Source of the DNA: Endomicrobiaceae bacterium
Lineage (GTDB): Bacteria; Elusimicrobiota; Endomicrobiia; Endomicrobiales; Endomicrobiaceae
Reading direction: 5' to 3'
Length of the DNA: 64,000 bases
Assembly (NCBI GenBank): GCA_028711215.1
Contig: JAQTSO010000004.1
Span: forward strand, 38,653-102,652
Within the stretch, counting starts at the first letter, position 1, and the number at the start of each line of letters is the position of its first letter. Under the pieces are notes generated by a model. It ran no database searches. It saw only the letters and a list, made by a program, of their open reading frames with translations, and was not told the origin of the DNA. The position numbers and the translations under genes are program-made. Shown piece after piece: positions 41,923 through 51,703 of this stretch.

Positions 41923-42347
41923 TGGGAAGATTTTTAGGTATAGATTACGGTAAAAAAAGAATAGGTTTGGCATTATCAGATATTATGGCTATATTTGCAC
42001 AACCTTTTGATGTTATTGAAAGTAAAGGCATAAAAAACGATGCTTTAAATATTTTAAAAATATCAAAAGAAAATTCCGTTTCCTGTATAGTTATCGGAAT
42101 TCCGATAAGACTTGATACCAGCGAAGGCGAAATGGCGGAACTCACAAAGGAATTTATTGAAGAACTAAAAAAACTAACAACAGAAATTAAAATAGATGTT
42201 ATAGATGAAAGATTAACAACTACACAGGCAGAGCGAATGTTAACGGAAGAAGCAAACATGTCAAGAGAAAAAAGAAAAAATGTCAGAGATAAAATAGCCG
42301 CCACATTTATTTTACAAACATATTTGGATATAAAAGCAGGTTGTTAA
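41922..42347 (+). CDS. ruvX: Putative pre-16S rRNA nuclease (Holliday junction resolvase-like)
   Basis: LGIDYGKKRIGLALSD; VIGIPIRLDTSEG; DERLTTTQAE. Confidence 0.94.
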   Translation: MGRFLGIDYGKKRIGLALSDIMAIFAQPFDVIESKGIKNDALNILKISKENSVSCIVIGIPIRLDTSEGEMAELTKEFIEELKKLTTEIKIDVIDERLTTTQAERMLTEEANMSREKRKNVRDKIAATFILQTYLDIKAGC

Positions 42348-42353
42348 ATTGTT

Positions 42354-42848
42354 ATGGAATACATAATTGATGGTTATAATGTTATAAAAAACGATAAGTA
42401 TTCTCATTTATTTGAAGATAAAACTCTGGAAAAATCCAGAAATAAATTATTTAACTTTGTTTATTCAAATCACCCCCAAGGTGAAAATAACATAACAATT
42501 GTATTTGATTGCAGAAATAAAAATCCATATGAGTTTGACGGTTATAGTGCCGGTACCGTTATAGGCATGAGGATAATTTTCAGCGACGGACAATTGAGGG
42601 CAGATGATGTAATAGTTGAACTTGTTGAAAATGCCGAAAATCCTGCTGATATGACAATTGTAACTAATGACAAAGGTATTAAGAGAAGAATCGGTGGTAG
42701 CGGGGCAAAAACAAAATCCGTTGAAGATTTTATAATAAAAGGATTAAAAAACATAAAAAAAACTGATAATATAAGTAAAATGGCAGAAAAAGATAATGTT
42801 GAACAAATAAATAAAGAGTTTCTGAAAAAATGGTTAAACAAAAAATAG
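42354..42848 (+). CDS. NYN domain (YacP-like) ribonuclease
   Basis: YIIDGYNVIKND; ITIVFDCR; RADDVIVELVE; IVTNDKGIKRR. Confidence 0.88.
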   Translation: MEYIIDGYNVIKNDKYSHLFEDKTLEKSRNKLFNFVYSNHPQGENNITIVFDCRNKNPYEFDGYSAGTVIGMRIIFSDGQLRADDVIVELVENAENPADMTIVTNDKGIKRRIGGSGAKTKSVEDFIIKGLKNIKKTDNISKMAEKDNVEQINKEFLKKWLNKK

Positions 42849-43801
42849 TTAAATTTATTTTTATATTTTTTATATCTTTAAGTTTATTTTCATGTTCAAA
42901 TGGAAATAAAGATATAGAAATTGTTTTTCAAAAGGGATTATCTCCCAGAGGTATGGCAAATAAACTTAGGGATGCTGATTTAATCTCATCAAGTAATATA
43001 TTTGTAGCAATTGTAAAATTATTTGGTTGGTCAAAAGAATTAAAAGCAGGCAGATATGAATTTAATGAAAGTGACAGTATTTTTAAAATCTTGTCTAAAA
43101 TAAGAAAAGGTGAAAGTTTAAATATAAAAATAACAATTCCTGAAGGTTTTGATATTAAAAAAATCGCTGATTTATTACAAGAAAAAGGAATAGGTACAAG
43201 TAATAATTTTGTTGAACTTGCAAAAAAACAAAATATGGAAGGTTTTTTACTGCCTGAAACTTATTTTGTAGATCCGACATCAACAGAAAAAGATATAATG
43301 AAAACTATGAATGATGAGTTTAATAAATTTTGGTCTCCGGAATTTGATGAAAGAACAAAACAACTTAAAATGACACAAAAAGATATAATAATTCTTGCTT
43401 CCATAGTTGAAAAAGAAGCTGTATCTGCTAATGAAAGAAATATAATAGCCGGAATTTTTTATAACAGATTATATAAAAAAATGAGATTAGAATCTTGTTC
43501 CACAGTTTTATATGCTATGGGAATCAATAAAGAAAGATTAACTTTTGAAGATTTAAAATTTGATTCAAAATATAATACTTACCAACATTCGGGTTTACCG
43601 CCGGGACCTATATGTAATCCGGGAAAAGAAACAATTAAAGCAACGTTATTTCCGGCAATAACCGATTATTTATATTTTGTATCGAAAGGAGACGGGACTC
43701 ATTTATTTGCAACAAATTTAAATGAACATGTTATTCAAAAACAAGTTACTAAAAAAATAATAAAGAAGGCAAAAAATGGCAAAAAGAAAAGTTTATCTTG
43801 A
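42830..43801 (+). CDS. mltG: Endolytic transglycosylase MltG
   Basis: IPEGFDIKKIADLL, LPETYFVDP, ASIVEKEAVSANERNIIAGIFYNRL, HSGLPPGPICNPG. Confidence 0.95.
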   Translation: MVKQKIVKFIFIFFISLSLFSCSNGNKDIEIVFQKGLSPRGMANKLRDADLISSSNIFVAIVKLFGWSKELKAGRYEFNESDSIFKILSKIRKGESLNIKITIPEGFDIKKIADLLQEKGIGTSNNFVELAKKQNMEGFLLPETYFVDPTSTEKDIMKTMNDEFNKFWSPEFDERTKQLKMTQKDIIILASIVEKEAVSANERNIIAGIFYNRLYKKMRLESCSTVLYAMGINKERLTFEDLKFDSKYNTYQHSGLPPGPICNPGKETIKATLFPAITDYLYFVSKGDGTHLFATNLNEHVIQKQVTKKIIKKAKNGKKKSLS

Positions 43802-44960
43802 CAACAGTGCAACAACCTACACAAGACCGGAAGTTGTTGAGGCAATGTTGCCATATTACACAAATATTTACGGGAATGCTTCTTCCGTTCATAGCTTTGG
43901 GCAAGATGCAAAAAATGCATTAACGGAAGCAAGAAAAAAGTTTGCACAACTTATAAATGCCGAGTCGTCTGATGAAATAATTTTTACAAGTTGCGGGACT
44001 GAATCTGACAATATGGCAATAATCGGATTATTGGAAGCTACAAATGGCAAGCATATAATAACAAGTCAACTGGAGCATCATGCTGTTTTACATACTTGCA
44101 AATATCTTGAAACTTGCGGATATAAGGTAGATTATATACCTGTTGATTCGTCAGGTATAATAAAATTGGATGTTTTAAAAGAAAAAATTACAGATGATAC
44201 AACAATTATAAGCATAATGCATGCAAACAATGAAATCGGTGTTATTGAGCCGATTGAAGAAATTTCAAAGATTATTAAAGAACTTAATAGCACCAGAAAA
44301 AATCAAATATTCTTTCATACTGATGCAGTTCAAACTGCCGGTAAAATAAAATTAGATGTGCAAAAATTAGGAATAGATTTATTGTCAGTTTCTGCACATA
44401 AATTTTACGGACCCAAAGGTGTCGGTGCATTATATGTAAAACAAGGAACTAAAATTAGCCCTATATTGCATGGCGGACATCATGAAAACGGTTTAAAACC
44501 CGGAACAGAAAACATTGCAGGGATTGTCGGAATGACAAAAGCCTTAGAACTTGCAAATAATGAAATTGAATCTGAAAATAAAAAATGTTCTATGTTAAGA
44601 GAAAAATTAAAAACCGGAATTTTAAACCTAATTCCAAAATCAATAATAAATACAGATTTTTCAAATTCTGTTTCCAGTATTTTAAATGTCAGCTTTGAAT
44701 CAGTTGAAGGAGAGTCATTACTTTTAATGTTAGATATGCAAGGTATAGCGGTATCTACAGGGTCTGCATGTGCTTCCGGCTCAACAGAACCTTCTTATGT
44801 TTTAAAATCCATTGGACTTGATCCTGTAACGGCTCAAGGAACGATAAGATTTTCTCTCGGCAGACAAAACACACATGAAGATATTGCTTACGTATTGGAA
44901 GTATTGCCAAAAATCGTAGAGAAAGTCAGACAAATGTCGCCGGTTTGGAATAAAAGGTAG
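43776..44960 (+). CDS. Cysteine desulfurase (NifS/IscS family)
   Basis: YLDNSATTYTRPEVVEAM; VSAHKFYGPKGVGALYV; STGSACASGSTEPSYVL. Confidence 0.95.
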   Translation: MAKRKVYLDNSATTYTRPEVVEAMLPYYTNIYGNASSVHSFGQDAKNALTEARKKFAQLINAESSDEIIFTSCGTESDNMAIIGLLEATNGKHIITSQLEHHAVLHTCKYLETCGYKVDYIPVDSSGIIKLDVLKEKITDDTTIISIMHANNEIGVIEPIEEISKIIKELNSTRKNQIFFHTDAVQTAGKIKLDVQKLGIDLLSVSAHKFYGPKGVGALYVKQGTKISPILHGGHHENGLKPGTENIAGIVGMTKALELANNEIESENKKCSMLREKLKTGILNLIPKSIINTDFSNSVSSILNVSFESVEGESLLLMLDMQGIAVSTGSACASGSTEPSYVLKSIGLDPVTAQGTIRFSLGRQNTHEDIAYVLEVLPKIVEKVRQMSPVWNKR

Positions 44961-44970
44961 GTTTATTATA

Positions 44971-46002
44971 ATGAAAGTTGTTGTTGCTATGTCAGGCGGC
45001 GTTGATTCGTCAGTTTGTGCATATTTATTAAAAGAACAAGGTTTTGATGTTGTTGGACTAACATTAAAGTTATATGATACAAAATCCTCTGTTTGCGGTT
45101 CTTTGCGCAATATTGAAGATGCAAAAAAAGTCTGCAATATCCTTAGGATAGAACATGAGGTATTAGATTTACAAAAAGATTTTTCAAAAGAAATCATTGG
45201 TAACTTTAAAAACTCTTATTTATCTGCAAGAACGCCAAATCCCTGTATATTGTGTAATGAAAAAATTAAATTTGGATTAATGTTGAAATATGTAACAGCA
45301 AATAATTTTGATTATCTTTCAACCGGACATTATGCCACAATAGAAAAAAACGGTAATGAATATAAATTAAAAATCCCAAAAGACAAATCAAAAGATCAGA
45401 CATATTTTCTTTATAGATTATCACAAGAAAAATTATCAAAAATATTGTTCCCTCTCGGTGAATATACAAAAAAAGAAATAAGAGATTTGGCAATTAAGGC
45501 AAATTTGCCGGTAGCAAAAAAACCTGATAGCCAGGAAATATGTTTTATTCAAAACACATATCATGATTTTTTAGAAAACAATATAAAAGATTTTAAAAAA
45601 ATTGTATTGCCGGGATTAATAGTAGACAGTAAGGGTAATAAATTGGGAAAACACAAAGGTTTAATTTATTATACTATAGGGCAAAGAAGTGGACTCGGCA
45701 TTACAACACCGGAACCTGTATATGTTTTAAGATTGGATATTGCAACAAATACGGTCATTGTAGGAACAAGAGAGGAAGTCTTCGGCAGAGTAGCAAAAAT
45801 CTATGATATAAATTTTATTTCTGACAATCCAAAAAAAGATTTCAGGGCATCTGTTAAAATAAGAAGAATGCACAAACCTGCACAAGCAACAATAAATAAT
45901 GATATAATACTGTTTGATGAAAAACAATCATCAATAACACCGGGACAGTCTGCTGTGTTTTATGACGGAGATTATGTTTTAGGCGGAGGATTTATAACAT
46001 GA
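44971..46002 (+). CDS. mnmA: tRNA-specific 2-thiouridylase
   Basis: VVAMSGGVDSSVCAYLL; TPNPCILCNEKIKFG; STGHYATI; KPDSQEICFI. Confidence 0.96.
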   Translation: MKVVVAMSGGVDSSVCAYLLKEQGFDVVGLTLKLYDTKSSVCGSLRNIEDAKKVCNILRIEHEVLDLQKDFSKEIIGNFKNSYLSARTPNPCILCNEKIKFGLMLKYVTANNFDYLSTGHYATIEKNGNEYKLKIPKDKSKDQTYFLYRLSQEKLSKILFPLGEYTKKEIRDLAIKANLPVAKKPDSQEICFIQNTYHDFLENNIKDFKKIVLPGLIVDSKGNKLGKHKGLIYYTIGQRSGLGITTPEPVYVLRLDIATNTVIVGTREEVFGRVAKIYDINFISDNPKKDFRASVKIRRMHKPAQATINNDIILFDEKQSSITPGQSAVFYDGDYVLGGGFIT

Positions 46003-46265
46003 TTAAATATATAAAATTTCAATACTCAATACCGATTTGTGCCATACTTTTTTTAAGTTTAAATCCAACTGCTATAAAAATATACTCCAGCTATAAAGAA
46101 AAAACCGATTTATTATCAAAAATAGCTCTTATAAAACAAGAAAATGAAAAATATACCAAGAGTTTATACTATTTAGAAACAAAAGAGTCACACTTAGAAA
46201 GAATGGTTAAATCCGAATTAGGAGTTATAGCAAACGGTGAAATCGAGTACAGATTTATAAAATAA
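45999..46265 (+). CDS. FtsB/DivIC-like septum formation initiator protein
   Basis: 88 aa, N-terminal TM plus short coiled coil, YYLETKESHLERMVKSELGVIANGEIEYRFI. Confidence 0.7.
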   Translation: MIKYIKFQYSIPICAILFLSLNPTAIKIYSSYKEKTDLLSKIALIKQENEKYTKSLYYLETKESHLERMVKSELGVIANGEIEYRFIK

Positions 46266-46284
46266 GATTTTGAAAGGTAAATGA

Positions 46285-47091
46285 ATGAAATTTAGATTCG
46301 TATCATTTTTAATATGTTTCTGTTTATTATTTAGTACCATTACTTTTGCGGGAGAACGAAAAAAACTTAAAGTCGCTGTAACAACATCACATTTGTCGAG
46401 CCTTATGCAGGAAATATGCCAAGACAAAATTGATGTTATAACAATCCTGGAGCCGACAACTTGTCCCAGTAACAATGACATTGATGCAAAAAAAATCAAA
46501 GAGATTTCAACAAGCAATATTGTTCTTTATCACATCTGGCAACCTTGGGCAAAAGACTTAAAATATAAAATAGCTAATTTAGAAATCTTATATAAGGAAT
46601 TTAAAACCGAAGGTAATTTAATGATTCCGTATATAAACATCAGAGGTGCCGAAGAAATAAAAAATATATTTTCCGTGTTAGATGCCGAAAACAAACAAAC
46701 TTATGAATCAAATTTCATAAAATATGTTTTTAAAATTAATCAACTATCTGAAGAAATAATAAGAAACAATGGCAACAATTATAATAAAAAAATCGCATGC
46801 AATTATATGATTTCAGATTTTATGAAATGGTTAGGATTTAATGTTGTTGCCACATACCCAAAATCCGATAAAATTTTATCTTCGGACATGGCAAATTTAA
46901 TAAGAAAAATAAAAAAAGCAAATGCCGTATGTGTGGTTGACAATTTACAACTTGGCACTGATGTAGGAAGAATATTGAACAAAGATTTAAAAATAAGAAA
47001 CACTGTTATCAGCAACTTCCCGCTTGGAAATTCATATATACACACTCTAAAAGATAACATTGCAAAGATAGATAAGGTTATTAACCAATGA
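46285..47091 (+). CDS. ZnuA-like metal ABC transporter substrate-binding protein (divergent)
   Basis: Signal peptide, KVAVTTSHLSSLMQEICQDKIDVITILEP; directly precedes the ABC ATPase and permease. Confidence 0.75.
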   Translation: MKFRFVSFLICFCLLFSTITFAGERKKLKVAVTTSHLSSLMQEICQDKIDVITILEPTTCPSNNDIDAKKIKEISTSNIVLYHIWQPWAKDLKYKIANLEILYKEFKTEGNLMIPYINIRGAEEIKNIFSVLDAENKQTYESNFIKYVFKINQLSEEIIRNNGNNYNKKIACNYMISDFMKWLGFNVVATYPKSDKILSSDMANLIRKIKKANAVCVVDNLQLGTDVGRILNKDLKIRNTVISNFPLGNSYIHTLKDNIAKIDKVINQ

Positions 47092-47804
47092 CATCTATCA
47101 TTTCAATTAAAAACTTAAATGTAACAAGCAATAAACATGTAATGCTTAAAGATATTAATATTGAAATTGAATATGGTGATTGTATTGCCATTTTGGGTCC
47201 TAACGGAGCTGGTAAAACGACTTTTTTAAAAACGGTAAACGGATTAATAAGGCAAAAATCGGGAACCGTTAAAGTTTTGGGAATGCCATTAGATAATGAT
47301 ATAAAAAGTAAAATAGGTTATATACCCCAAAACAATTATTTTGATTCTTTGTTGCCAATATCAGTAAGAGATGTCATTTCAATAGGAATATCTGCTCAGT
47401 TTGGAATATTTAAAAAATTTACAAATTTCGACAATAAAACAATTGAAGATATAGCCAAAGGTTTAAATATTTTTAACTTGATTGATAAGCCTATAGGACA
47501 ACTCTCCGGCGGTGAAAGTCAAAAAGTTTCAATAGCAAGAGTTCTGGCACAAAATCCCAAATTAATCTTGATGGATGAACCTCTTTCTAACTTAGATAAT
47601 AAAGCTCAAACAGATATTCTTAATTTAATTGATTTTATATATCAAGAACAAACAATAACATTATTGATAGTAGTGCATAATTTAACTCAAATACCTAAAT
47701 CATGTAACAAAGTAGTTTTAATTGCAGACGGACAAATAATTGATTCTGGAAAAAAAGAAGATGTTTTCAAACACAACAAATTTAAAGAACTTTATAATTT
47801 ATGA
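47088..47804 (+). CDS. Metal ABC transporter ATP-binding protein (ZnuC-like)
   Basis: LGPNGAGKTTFLKTVNGL; QLSGGESQKVSIARVLAQNPKLILMDEP. Confidence 0.93.
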   Translation: MTSIISIKNLNVTSNKHVMLKDINIEIEYGDCIAILGPNGAGKTTFLKTVNGLIRQKSGTVKVLGMPLDNDIKSKIGYIPQNNYFDSLLPISVRDVISIGISAQFGIFKKFTNFDNKTIEDIAKGLNIFNLIDKPIGQLSGGESQKVSIARVLAQNPKLILMDEPLSNLDNKAQTDILNLIDFIYQEQTITLLIVVHNLTQIPKSCNKVVLIADGQIIDSGKKEDVFKHNKFKELYNL

Positions 47805-48619
47805 TTGAATTCTTAGATTTTTTTAATTTTTCATTTTTTAACAGGGCATTGATAATGTCTGTTTTATGCGGAATTTCATGTGGTATTATCGGTGTGTGGA
47901 TTTTACTTCTTAATATTCCGTTTATAGGCGTTACAATGGCACATTCTGCATTTGCCGGAGCCATTGTAGGACTGGTCTGTGGAGTAAATCCGATATTATC
48001 AGGATTTATTTTTTGTATTTTATCATCTTTTATTATAGGGCCTTTATCGGATAAAACGAAACTTAATAATAATATGAGTATTAATCTTTTGTTCTCTCTG
48101 ACTATTGGAGTAGCATTTTTATTAATAGGCATACAGAAAGATTCCAATGCAAATATTTTAACATTTATATGGGGCAGTATTTTAATGACTTCTTGGTTAG
48201 ACATACAAATATCAATTGTCATAATAGTCTTATTACTATTGTTTACATTTATATTTCATAAAGGGATATTGGCTGTTTTATTTAACAGAGAAATCGCAAG
48301 ATCCTGCGGTATTCCGGAAAGAGCTATTTTTTATGCTTTGTTAATATTTTCCGGTATGATTGTAAGTTTAAATTTGCATGCTGTCGGCGGTTTATTAATT
48401 TACAGTTTGATAGCGTTGCCTTCTGCTACAGCATATCAGTTAACAAACAAAATTAAAACAATGTATGTATTATCTTCTGTTTTTTCAGTCGGAGCTTGTT
48501 TGTTGGGACTATTTACATCAACTATTTTTAATTTACCGGTCAGTGCTACAATAATTGTTCTATCATGTGTAATATTTTTTGTTTCAATAATTTTTTCTAA
48601 AAAACATATTGATAAATAA
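47801..48619 (+). CDS. Metal ABC transporter permease (ZnuB-like)
   Basis: Polytopic; GVTMAHSAFAGAIVGLVCGVNP; HAVGGLLIYSLIALPSATAYQL. Confidence 0.92.
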   Translation: MIEFLDFFNFSFFNRALIMSVLCGISCGIIGVWILLLNIPFIGVTMAHSAFAGAIVGLVCGVNPILSGFIFCILSSFIIGPLSDKTKLNNNMSINLLFSLTIGVAFLLIGIQKDSNANILTFIWGSILMTSWLDIQISIVIIVLLLLFTFIFHKGILAVLFNREIARSCGIPERAIFYALLIFSGMIVSLNLHAVGGLLIYSLIALPSATAYQLTNKIKTMYVLSSVFSVGACLLGLFTSTIFNLPVSATIIVLSCVIFFVSIIFSKKHIDK

Positions 48620-48637
48620 CTAATATATAAATATAAT
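48609..48637 (+). promoter_or_regulatory. Putative promoter of gpmA
   Basis: TTGATA-N17-TATAAT upstream of the gpmA ATG at 48677. Confidence 0.55.
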
Positions 48638-48676
48638 ACTTGTCATTATAAATATAAAATCAGGGGGAGTTACAGG

Positions 48677-49423
48677 ATGTATAAAATTGTTTTAATCAGG
48701 CACGGCGAAAGCACATGGAACAAAGAAAACAGATTTACCGGATGGACAGACGTTGATTTGTCTGAAAAAGGAGTTCAGGAAGCAATAAATGCCGGACAAC
48801 AACTGAAAAATGACGGATTTGATTTTGATTTGGCATATACTTCAGTATTAAAAAGAGCTATTAAAACACTAAGCAATGTTTTAGAACAGATGGATCTTTT
48901 ATGGATACCTGTAATTAAATCTTGGACACTCAATGAAAGACACTATGGAATATTACAAGGCTTAAATAAAGCAGAAATGGCAAAACAATACGGCGAAGAT
49001 AAAGTGAAAATATGGAGAAGAAGTTATAATATCCCCCCTGAACCTTTGACTGAATCTGATCCGAGATATGCAGGAAATGACAAAAGATACAAAGATTTGA
49101 ACAAAAAAGACATACCTCTTACAGAATGTCTAAAAGACACTGTTGCAAGAGTTATTCCTTTCTGGACATCTGAAATTGTGCCTAACATCAAGGCAGGTAA
49201 AAAAATAATCATAGCTGCACACGGCAACAGTTTAAGAGCATTGATAAAATATTTGGACAATGTCAGTGAGAGTGATATTGTTAATTTGAATGTGCCGACT
49301 GCTATGCCTTTGGTATATGAATTAGATGATAATCTAAAACCGATAAAAAGTTATTATGTAGGCGATCCTGAAGCAGTTAAAAAAGCTATGGAAGCAGTTG
49401 CTAACCAAGGAAAAACTAAATAA
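48677..49423 (+). CDS. gpmA: 2,3-bisphosphoglycerate-dependent phosphoglycerate mutase
   Basis: [59 protein letters not shown]. Confidence 0.97.
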   Translation: MYKIVLIRHGESTWNKENRFTGWTDVDLSEKGVQEAINAGQQLKNDGFDFDLAYTSVLKRAIKTLSNVLEQMDLLWIPVIKSWTLNERHYGILQGLNKAEMAKQYGEDKVKIWRRSYNIPPEPLTESDPRYAGNDKRYKDLNKKDIPLTECLKDTVARVIPFWTSEIVPNIKAGKKIIIAAHGNSLRALIKYLDNVSESDIVNLNVPTAMPLVYELDDNLKPIKSYYVGDPEAVKKAMEAVANQGKTK

Positions 49424-49433
49424 AATTTTGAAT

Positions 49434-49478
49434 AAAAAAGAAAGACACTTAATTCTATATTAAGTGTCTTTCTTTTTT
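49434..49478. terminator. Bidirectional intrinsic terminator between gpmA and sulP
   Basis: Perfect 20-bp inverted repeat aaaaaagaaagacacttaat / tctat loop / attaagtgtctttctttttt with A and T tracts on both sides. Confidence 0.92.
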
Positions 49479-49514
49479 CAATTTCAATCTTTACAGATTT
49501 TATCTTTATTCAAA

Positions 49515-51191
49515 TTATTTTTGCACTAACGATTTTATATATTTATCCGCCTGTTTAAGAGCAGAATTTAAATTTAAAGAAATATTTTCTCTTCCAATAT
49601 CATTTATAAAGTTATATTTTGTTAATAATTTTAAAGGTTGTTTTTGAATATGACATAAAATTAATCTTGTATTGGTTTTTTTACATCTTTTATATATTTT
49701 ATATAAAGCGTTATACCCGGTTGCATCCATAACAGGCACTTTTCTCATTCTTAAAATTATTACTTTACACTGTTTGATATTTTCCATATGTTCAACAAAT
49801 GTACTTGCTGCTCCAAAGAAAAAAGCTCCCGTAATTTCATGAACTACAACATCTTTTGCAAATATTTTTTTATCAATGCCGTCTGAATCTTCTATTTCGT
49901 CTTCAAAGTCACTTTCCTGGTCCAAAACAGAAATATTAGTCATATCCGACATTCTTTTCATAAATAACAATGATGCTAAAACAACCCCTATTTCTATTGC
50001 ATAGATTAAATTTACAAATACTGTTAAAAGAAACGTTGTTATTAAAACTAATGTGTCATTTTTTGGAGCTTTTGTAATTTCAGAAAAAGCCCTAAAATCA
50101 ATCATTCTGTAAGCTACATTAAATAAAATAGTAGCCAATACAACCATCGGAATTAATTGAACATATTGCATACAAAATATCATTGCAATAAAAATAAATA
50201 TTGCATTTGCTATTCCTGCTATCGGAGTTCTTGCTCCATTTGTAATCCCGGCAGATGTTCTTGCAATTGCGCCGGTTGCCGGCACACCACCAAAAACAGC
50301 AGACCCTAAATTAGCAAAACCTTGCGCGATAACTTCCGTATTTGATCTGTGTTTTTTTTCAATCATACCATCGGCAACAACAGCAGACAACAAAGATTCA
50401 ATTGCCGCAAGAAAAGCGATTATAAACGCCGAAGGCATTAAATGAACCAGCATATCAATATTTACCGAAGGAATTTTCGGCATAAAAGAAACTGTTTTTG
50501 ATATATCCCCAAAATGTGTATATATAGTATCAACATTGAAATTAAAAAATTTAACAGCAAGTGTTGATATTACAATAACGGCTAAACTTGCAGGAAAAAA
50601 TTTAAATCTTTTCGGGTAAAAAAACATAAATAAAAGTGAACCTATTCCCAGGGCTAGCGTTTGAAAATTGACATTGACAATATTTGCCAGATAAAGTTTC
50701 CACTGAGGGATAAATTCGCTTGGAATATTTTTGAGACTTAAACCGAAAAAATCATTTATTTGTGTGGAAAACAGGACAACTGCAATTCCGCTTGTAAAAC
50801 CTATAATCAACGGATCCGGTATATATTTTAAAACACTTCCGAATTTCAAAAAACCCATTACAACTAAAATTATACCGGCCATTGCAGTTGCAACAATAAG
50901 TCCGTCTATACCGAATTTTTGCACAATACCGTATACAATAACAACAAATGCACCTGTCGGTCCTGCTATCTGAACCCTGCTGCCGCCAAAAACAGAAACT
51001 ATTATACCTGCAATAACACCTGTTATCAATCCTTTTTCAAGACTAACACCTGAAGCAATTGCAAGTGCTATTGATAACGGTATTGATATAAAAGATATTA
51101 TAAGCCCGACCATAATTTCTTTTAGAATATTATGAGGTTTAAATTCTTCCGGTTTATTTTTCAACAACGTAAATAACTTAGGTCTAAACAT
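49515..51191 (-). CDS. SulP family anion transporter with STAS domain
   Basis: GLIISFISIPLSIALAIASGV; VFGGVPATGAIARTSAGI; C-terminal STAS MRKVPVMDATGYNAL. Confidence 0.92.
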   Translation of the reverse strand: MFRPKLFTLLKNKPEEFKPHNILKEIMVGLIISFISIPLSIALAIASGVSLEKGLITGVIAGIIVSVFGGSRVQIAGPTGAFVVIVYGIVQKFGIDGLIVATAMAGIILVVMGFLKFGSVLKYIPDPLIIGFTSGIAVVLFSTQINDFFGLSLKNIPSEFIPQWKLYLANIVNVNFQTLALGIGSLLFMFFYPKRFKFFPASLAVIVISTLAVKFFNFNVDTIYTHFGDISKTVSFMPKIPSVNIDMLVHLMPSAFIIAFLAAIESLLSAVVADGMIEKKHRSNTEVIAQGFANLGSAVFGGVPATGAIARTSAGITNGARTPIAGIANAIFIFIAMIFCMQYVQLIPMVVLATILFNVAYRMIDFRAFSEITKAPKNDTLVLITTFLLTVFVNLIYAIEIGVVLASLLFMKRMSDMTNISVLDQESDFEDEIEDSDGIDKKIFAKDVVVHEITGAFFFGAASTFVEHMENIKQCKVIILRMRKVPVMDATGYNALYKIYKRCKKTNTRLILCHIQKQPLKLLTKYNFINDIGRENISLNLNSALKQADKYIKSLVQK

Positions 51192-51220
51192 GATGTTTGA
51201 TCTTCCTTTTTTTAAGATTA

Positions 51221-51679
51221 TTATTGTTTATCTTTTTTTTGAAACAACATTGAAATGATAAATAAAGCAACACCTATACAAACGCAGGAATCAGCAAAAT
51301 TAAATGAGGGCCATCTATAAATATTTTTATATCCCACATCTATAAAATCAATGACGGCACCTCTGAAAATTCTATCTATGAGATTGCCTATCCCGCCTGA
51401 AATAACTAATATCATTGCATGCATTTGCAATTTTGTTAATTCATGTTTATATCTGAATATAAATAATATAACACCAACGACAACTGATGCGGTTAATACA
51501 GTAAAAATTGCATTTAGCCCCTGTAACATGCTGAAAGCAACACCTGTATTTGTTATATGAACTATATTCAGATAATCACAAATTGTTATACTCGAACCGT
51601 AAGGAATGTTTTTGACAACTACCCATTTCGTCAGTTGGTCAAAAATTATATAAAATAAAGCTAATATTAAATATATCAT
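51221..51679 (-). CDS. lspA: Lipoprotein signal peptidase
   Basis: IIFDQLTKWVV; NTGVAFSML; GGIGNLIDRIFRGAVIDFID; FNFADSCVCIG. Confidence 0.96.
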   Translation of the reverse strand: MIYLILALFYIIFDQLTKWVVVKNIPYGSSITICDYLNIVHITNTGVAFSMLQGLNAIFTVLTASVVVGVILFIFRYKHELTKLQMHAMILVISGGIGNLIDRIFRGAVIDFIDVGYKNIYRWPSFNFADSCVCIGVALFIISMLFQKKDKQ

Positions 51680-51703
51680 TTATTTTCTTCTATTATTTAT
51701 AAA

